A stretch of 64,000 nt of DNA from the NCBI RefSeq assembly GCF_030161895.1, contig NZ_BSVB01000001.1, forward strand, positions 2,604,001-2,668,000, written 5' to 3'. The first letter of the stretch is position 1. Each line of letters starts with the position of its first letter. Source of the DNA: Pseudolysinimonas kribbensis. Lineage in GTDB: Bacteria; Actinomycetota; Actinomycetes; Actinomycetales; Microbacteriaceae. This document shows positions 61,361 to 64,000 of this stretch, piece after piece. The position numbers and the translations under genes were made by a program. The notes beneath the pieces were generated by a model, which worked only from the letters and a program-made list of their open reading frames with translations, made no database searches and was not told the DNA's origin.

Positions 61361-62447
61361 CTACTCGTTGACCTGGATGAGGATCTTGAGTTGGTCGCTT
61401 GGGGTCGACAGCACGTCGAAGCCCTGCGCGGCGATATCGTCGAGCCCGATCTTCGCCGTCACGATGTTCTCGAGCGGCAGTTGCCCTGCGCGCGTGAGCT
61501 CGACCGTCTCGTCCCACGCCTTGCGGGTGTAGCCGACGGTGCCGACCATCGTGAGGTCGAAGCGCGTGAGCCGGCGGACATCGACGGTGATGGGCCCCGG
61601 GTGCACCGACGGCACGCCGACGGTGCCGCCCGCGCGCACCGACGCGATGGCCGCCTCGTTCGAAGCGGGCTTGCCGGCCGCGTCGATGGCGACGTCGACG
61701 CCGAGACCGTCGGTCAGGTCGGCGAGGTAGCCCGGGATGTCGCCCGCAGCCGCGGCCGGCACCGCGATCCCGCCGAGACGCTCGATGAGCGCCGCACGGG
61801 AGGGGTTGGGCTCGAAGACGTGGACGGCCGCCGCGCCGAGCGCCTTGGCGGCGAGCATGCACAGCATCCCGATCGCCCCCGCCCCGACGACGAGCACCGT
61901 GTCGCCCGGGGCGACGCGAGCGTGCTGCACGGCGTTGAGAGCAACGGCCGCGGGCTCGATCACGGCGCCCGCGACGGTCGAGATGCCGCGCAGGGGGCGA
62001 GTTGGTAGTGCTCGACCAGCACCTGCTGACCGAAGCCGCCCCAGGGGAGCTCAGTCCGTTCCAGGCCTTGATGTCGCAGATCTGGTATTCGCCGCGCAGG
62101 CACGCCGCGCACTTCCCGCAGTGCAGCAGCGGGTACACCGCGACCTCGTCTCCGACCTCGACGCCCTGGATGCCGGAGCCGACCGCGTCGACCCGCGCCG
62201 AGAACTCGTGGCCGAGCGTGATCGGAAGGCCCGCGTACCCGGTGAGCGGATGCGGCTTGCTGTCCGCGGAGCCGCCGTGACCGGTGTACTCCTTGATGTC
62301 CGTCCCGCAAATGCCGCTCCAGAGCGGCGAGACGATGGCCTGGAGCGGGCCGGGATCGCCGGGAGCCGGAACCTCGTCGATTCGGATGTCGCCAGGGCCG
62401 TAGAGACGGGCCGCCCTCATCGGCGCCCGCGGGGAAGTGCTTGACAT
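61361..62447 (-). CDS. Zinc-dependent (2,3-butanediol/sorbitol-type) dehydrogenase (two frameshifts)
   Basis: 362 aa after repair. N-terminal catalytic-zinc motif SGICGTDIKEYTG and GHEFSARVDAVGSG, the structural zinc loop CGKCAACLRGEYQIC, and a Rossmann motif VLVVGAGAIGMLCMLAA. It oxidises a polyol or sugar derivative with NAD(P). Two losses, near 62041 and near 61995, restore SSPGGGFGQQVLVEHYQLAPL and the frame of the C-terminal domain. The ATG at 62447 sits right where the predicted transcript starts, so the mRNA may be leaderless. It heads a minus-strand operon and is divergent from a GntR regulator. Confidence 0.87.
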
Positions 62448-62454
62448 AGGGGTA

Positions 62455-62482
62455 AATCTATAAATTATTGTTCTGATGTCAA
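62455..62482 (-). promoter_or_regulatory. Predicted promoter of the dehydrogenase operon
   Basis: On the minus strand TTGACA (62482-62477) and TAGATT (62460-62455) with a 16-base spacer, in an AT-rich patch. Predicted start at about 62448, one base from the ATG of the dehydrogenase. Confidence 0.6.
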
Positions 62483-62516
62483 GGAGCAGATGCTCCGTCT
62501 GACCTGAGGAGCGAAG

Positions 62517-63194
62517 ATGCCCAGAGGACGCCAGGACGCGTCGAAGATCCTGACCCTCGCCGGACACGCGGAGAGCGTGCTGCGCGAGATGATCTTCTCG
62601 GGCGAACTGCAACCGGGAGTCCGCATCTACGCGGACGAGACGGCCGAGAAGCTCGGGATGAGCGCGATCCCGGTGCGCGAGGCGCTGAGAACTCTCGCGT
62701 CGCGGGGTCTCGTGGAAGCGATCCCGCAGCGCGGCTTCCGCGTGCGCCCCGCCGATCGCGACGACTTCGCCGAGACCTACGATCTGCGTCTCATGCTCGA
62801 TCCGCACGCGGCCCTGCTCGCCGTGCCGCTCATGGACGAGGCCTCGCTCGCCGCCATGGACCGCGCATTCGAGGCGCTCGCCGACACGATCCGCTCGGGC
62901 GACACCGAGAGCTACGACCACGATCACCGCGCCTTCCACTTCTCGATCTACAACCAGTGCGGATCGCGCTGGCTGCTCGACATCCAGGCGATGCTCTGGG
63001 AGAACAGCCAGCGCTACCAGCGCCTGTCGACGGGCATCCGCGGATCGGCGGAGCAGCGCATCGAAGAGCACCGCGCGATCGCCGACGCCTGCCGGCTCGG
63101 CGACGCCGAAGCGGTCGCGGCCCTCGTGCGCCGTCATCTCGAGCACACCCGCGAGGTCGTCTACGCGGCGCTCAGCGCCGAGGGGGAAAGGTGA
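62517..63194 (+). CDS. GntR/FadR-family transcriptional regulator
   Basis: 225 aa. Winged HTH with REMIFSGELQPGVRIYADET, LGMSAIPVREALRTLASRGL and AIPQRGFRVRP, then an FCD ligand domain with the DLRLMLDPHAA, DHDHRAFHFSIYNQC and EEHRAIADACRLGDAEAVAA segments; the His/Asp/Asn set would bind a metal and a carboxylate ligand. It probably controls the divergent dehydrogenase-isomerase-FAH operon and the following dehydrogenase. GAGGAGCGAAG precedes the ATG. Its stop overlaps the ATG of the next gene (ATGA at 63192-63196). Confidence 0.92.
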   Translation: MPRGRQDASKILTLAGHAESVLREMIFSGELQPGVRIYADETAEKLGMSAIPVREALRTLASRGLVEAIPQRGFRVRPADRDDFAETYDLRLMLDPHAALLAVPLMDEASLAAMDRAFEALADTIRSGDTESYDHDHRAFHFSIYNQCGSRWLLDIQAMLWENSQRYQRLSTGIRGSAEQRIEEHRAIADACRLGDAEAVAALVRRHLEHTREVVYAALSAEGER

Positions 63195-64000
63195 TGGCCG
63201 GGAGGTCGGGCCGCGCGGTCTGGTTCACCGGCCCCCGGCACATCGAGTTGCGCGAGACGGACGTGCGCAGCGCCGGTCCCACCGAGATCACCGTGCGCGC
63301 GACGCGTTCGCTCATCAGCGCCGGCACCGAGATGCTCGTCTACCGCGGCGACACCACGCCGGGCGACCGGATGCCGCCGAACTCGGAGGGCACGCTCCCC
63401 TTTCCGACGAAGTACGGCTACCAGATCGTCGGGGAGGTCGTCGACGCGGGGGCGGAGAGCGGGTACGCGGTCGGCGACCGGGTGTTCTGCCGGCATCCCC
63501 ATCAGGATCTGTTCACCATCGACGCGCGCCCCGCGTACGTCGTGCGTGTGCCCGACGGCGTCGGCGACGCGGCGGCGACATTCCTCAACCTGACGCGCGT
63601 GGCGCTCACCGGCGTGCTCGACGTCCCGGTGAAGCCCGGCGAGACCGCCGTCGTGTTCGGCCAGGGGATCGTCGGCATGATGTGCGCGCGGATCGCGAAC
63701 CTGGGCGCCGCCGCGACGATCGTCGTCGACCGGTTCGAGAAGCGCCGCGAGCTGGCCCTCCGCTACGGGATGGCCGCGGCCGTCGAGCCGCAGGACGTCG
63801 CCTCCGTCGTCGCGGAGCTCTCGCACGGCCGTGGCGCCGACATCGTCTACGAGGCGAGCGGGGCCCCGCCGGCGCTGCAGTCGGCGATCGAGATCGCCGC
63901 CGATCGTGGCGAGATCGTGGCGATCTCGCTCTATGGCAGCCACCTGGTGCCGCTGCGCCTGGCGCCGGAGTTCCACTTCCGCCGGCTGCGCATCACGAGC
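63194..64000 (+). CDS. MDR zinc-binding-dehydrogenase-like protein (3' end outside window)
   Basis: The open frame runs 269 codons to the edge. N-terminus AVWFTGPRHIELRETDVRS, SAGTEMLVYRGDTTPG, KYGYQIVGEVVDAGAESGY, and a Rossmann segment VVFGQGIVGMMCARIANLG with IVVDRFEKRRELALRYGM. This is the BchC-like branch of medium-chain dehydrogenases; the Cys of the catalytic zinc site is not seen in the usual place (SAGTE replaces CGSD). Its ATG overlaps the GntR stop. Likely to act on the same unknown sugar-like substrate. Confidence 0.85.
   Translation, partial: MAGRSGRAVWFTGPRHIELRETDVRSAGPTEITVRATRSLISAGTEMLVYRGDTTPGDRMPPNSEGTLPFPTKYGYQIVGEVVDAGAESGYAVGDRVFCRHPHQDLFTIDARPAYVVRVPDGVGDAAATFLNLTRVALTGVLDVPVKPGETAVVFGQGIVGMMCARIANLGAAATIVVDRFEKRRELALRYGMAAAVEPQDVASVVAELSHGRGADIVYEASGAPPALQSAIEIAADRGEIVAISLYGSHLVPLRLAPEFHFRRLRITS

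Overview
The window is about 64 kb of very GC-rich DNA packed with genes. Gaps between genes are short, and stop/start overlaps of the ATGA type are frequent. High GC, enolase followed by an FtsB/DivIC-like gene, a DUF501 gene and a subtilase, a type II NADH dehydrogenase, GTG starts and LPxTG-like surface proteins point to an actinobacterium. The family is most likely Microbacteriaceae (inference; no rRNA is present to test it).

Layout. 1-8 kb: a MarR-GNAT fusion cut by the window edge, mfd, an FUSC membrane protein, a CPBP protease and an MFS transporter. 8-17.4 kb: housekeeping genes mazG, a gamma-carbonic-anhydrase-like protein, a CGNR regulator with a divergent EamA exporter, hisS, eno with a strong terminator, ftsB-like, DUF501, subtilase and NDH-2. 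17.4-25.1 kb: a carbohydrate locus with a LacI regulator, a binding protein, two permeases, a GH127 glycosidase and an MFS exporter, ending in a tRNA with anticodon UAA. 25.1-26.8 kb: a small lower-GC island behind the tRNA carrying a disrupted PD-(D/E)xK-like gene. 26.8-33.2 kb: a PAP2 phosphatase, surface proteins, sufS-sufU and a membrane-anchored HNH nuclease. 33.2-45.3 kb: an MmyB-type regulator with hydrolase and SDR, a SWIM/SNF2 pair, an ECF sigma factor, small enzymes, and a polar amino-acid ABC transporter. 45.3-51.1 kb: a DksA-like protein, a YcaQ-like glycosylase, a response regulator, a histidine kinase and a fatty-acid desaturase in one minus-strand run, then msrB-msrA. 51-58 kb: TetR plus DHA2 exporter, VOC protein, UvrA-like ABC ATPase. 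56.7-64 kb: acyl-CoA synthetase plus LVIVD protein, and a divergent catabolic cluster (dehydrogenase, isomerase, FAH hydrolase against GntR and a second dehydrogenase).

The most important caveat is that 22 genes need 27 small frame repairs. Nearly all are the loss of one base from a G or C run, and three are net two-base losses. Housekeeping genes such as hisS and mfd are affected, and each repair restores conserved sequence and often the natural ATGA junction. I read these as sequencing or assembly errors, not decay, and give the repaired gene span.

The points most worth a second look are: the tRNA plus island with a 12-bp direct repeat and an amber codon; a desaturase-kinase-regulator locus resembling the Bacillus des system with a perfect 20-bp palindrome upstream; a REP-like repeat that supplies the Val-Glu-stop end of four genes; a TetR-type operator sitting on the promoter of the DHA2 exporter; and catalytic-residue changes in the YcaQ-like and alpha/beta-hydrolase proteins.
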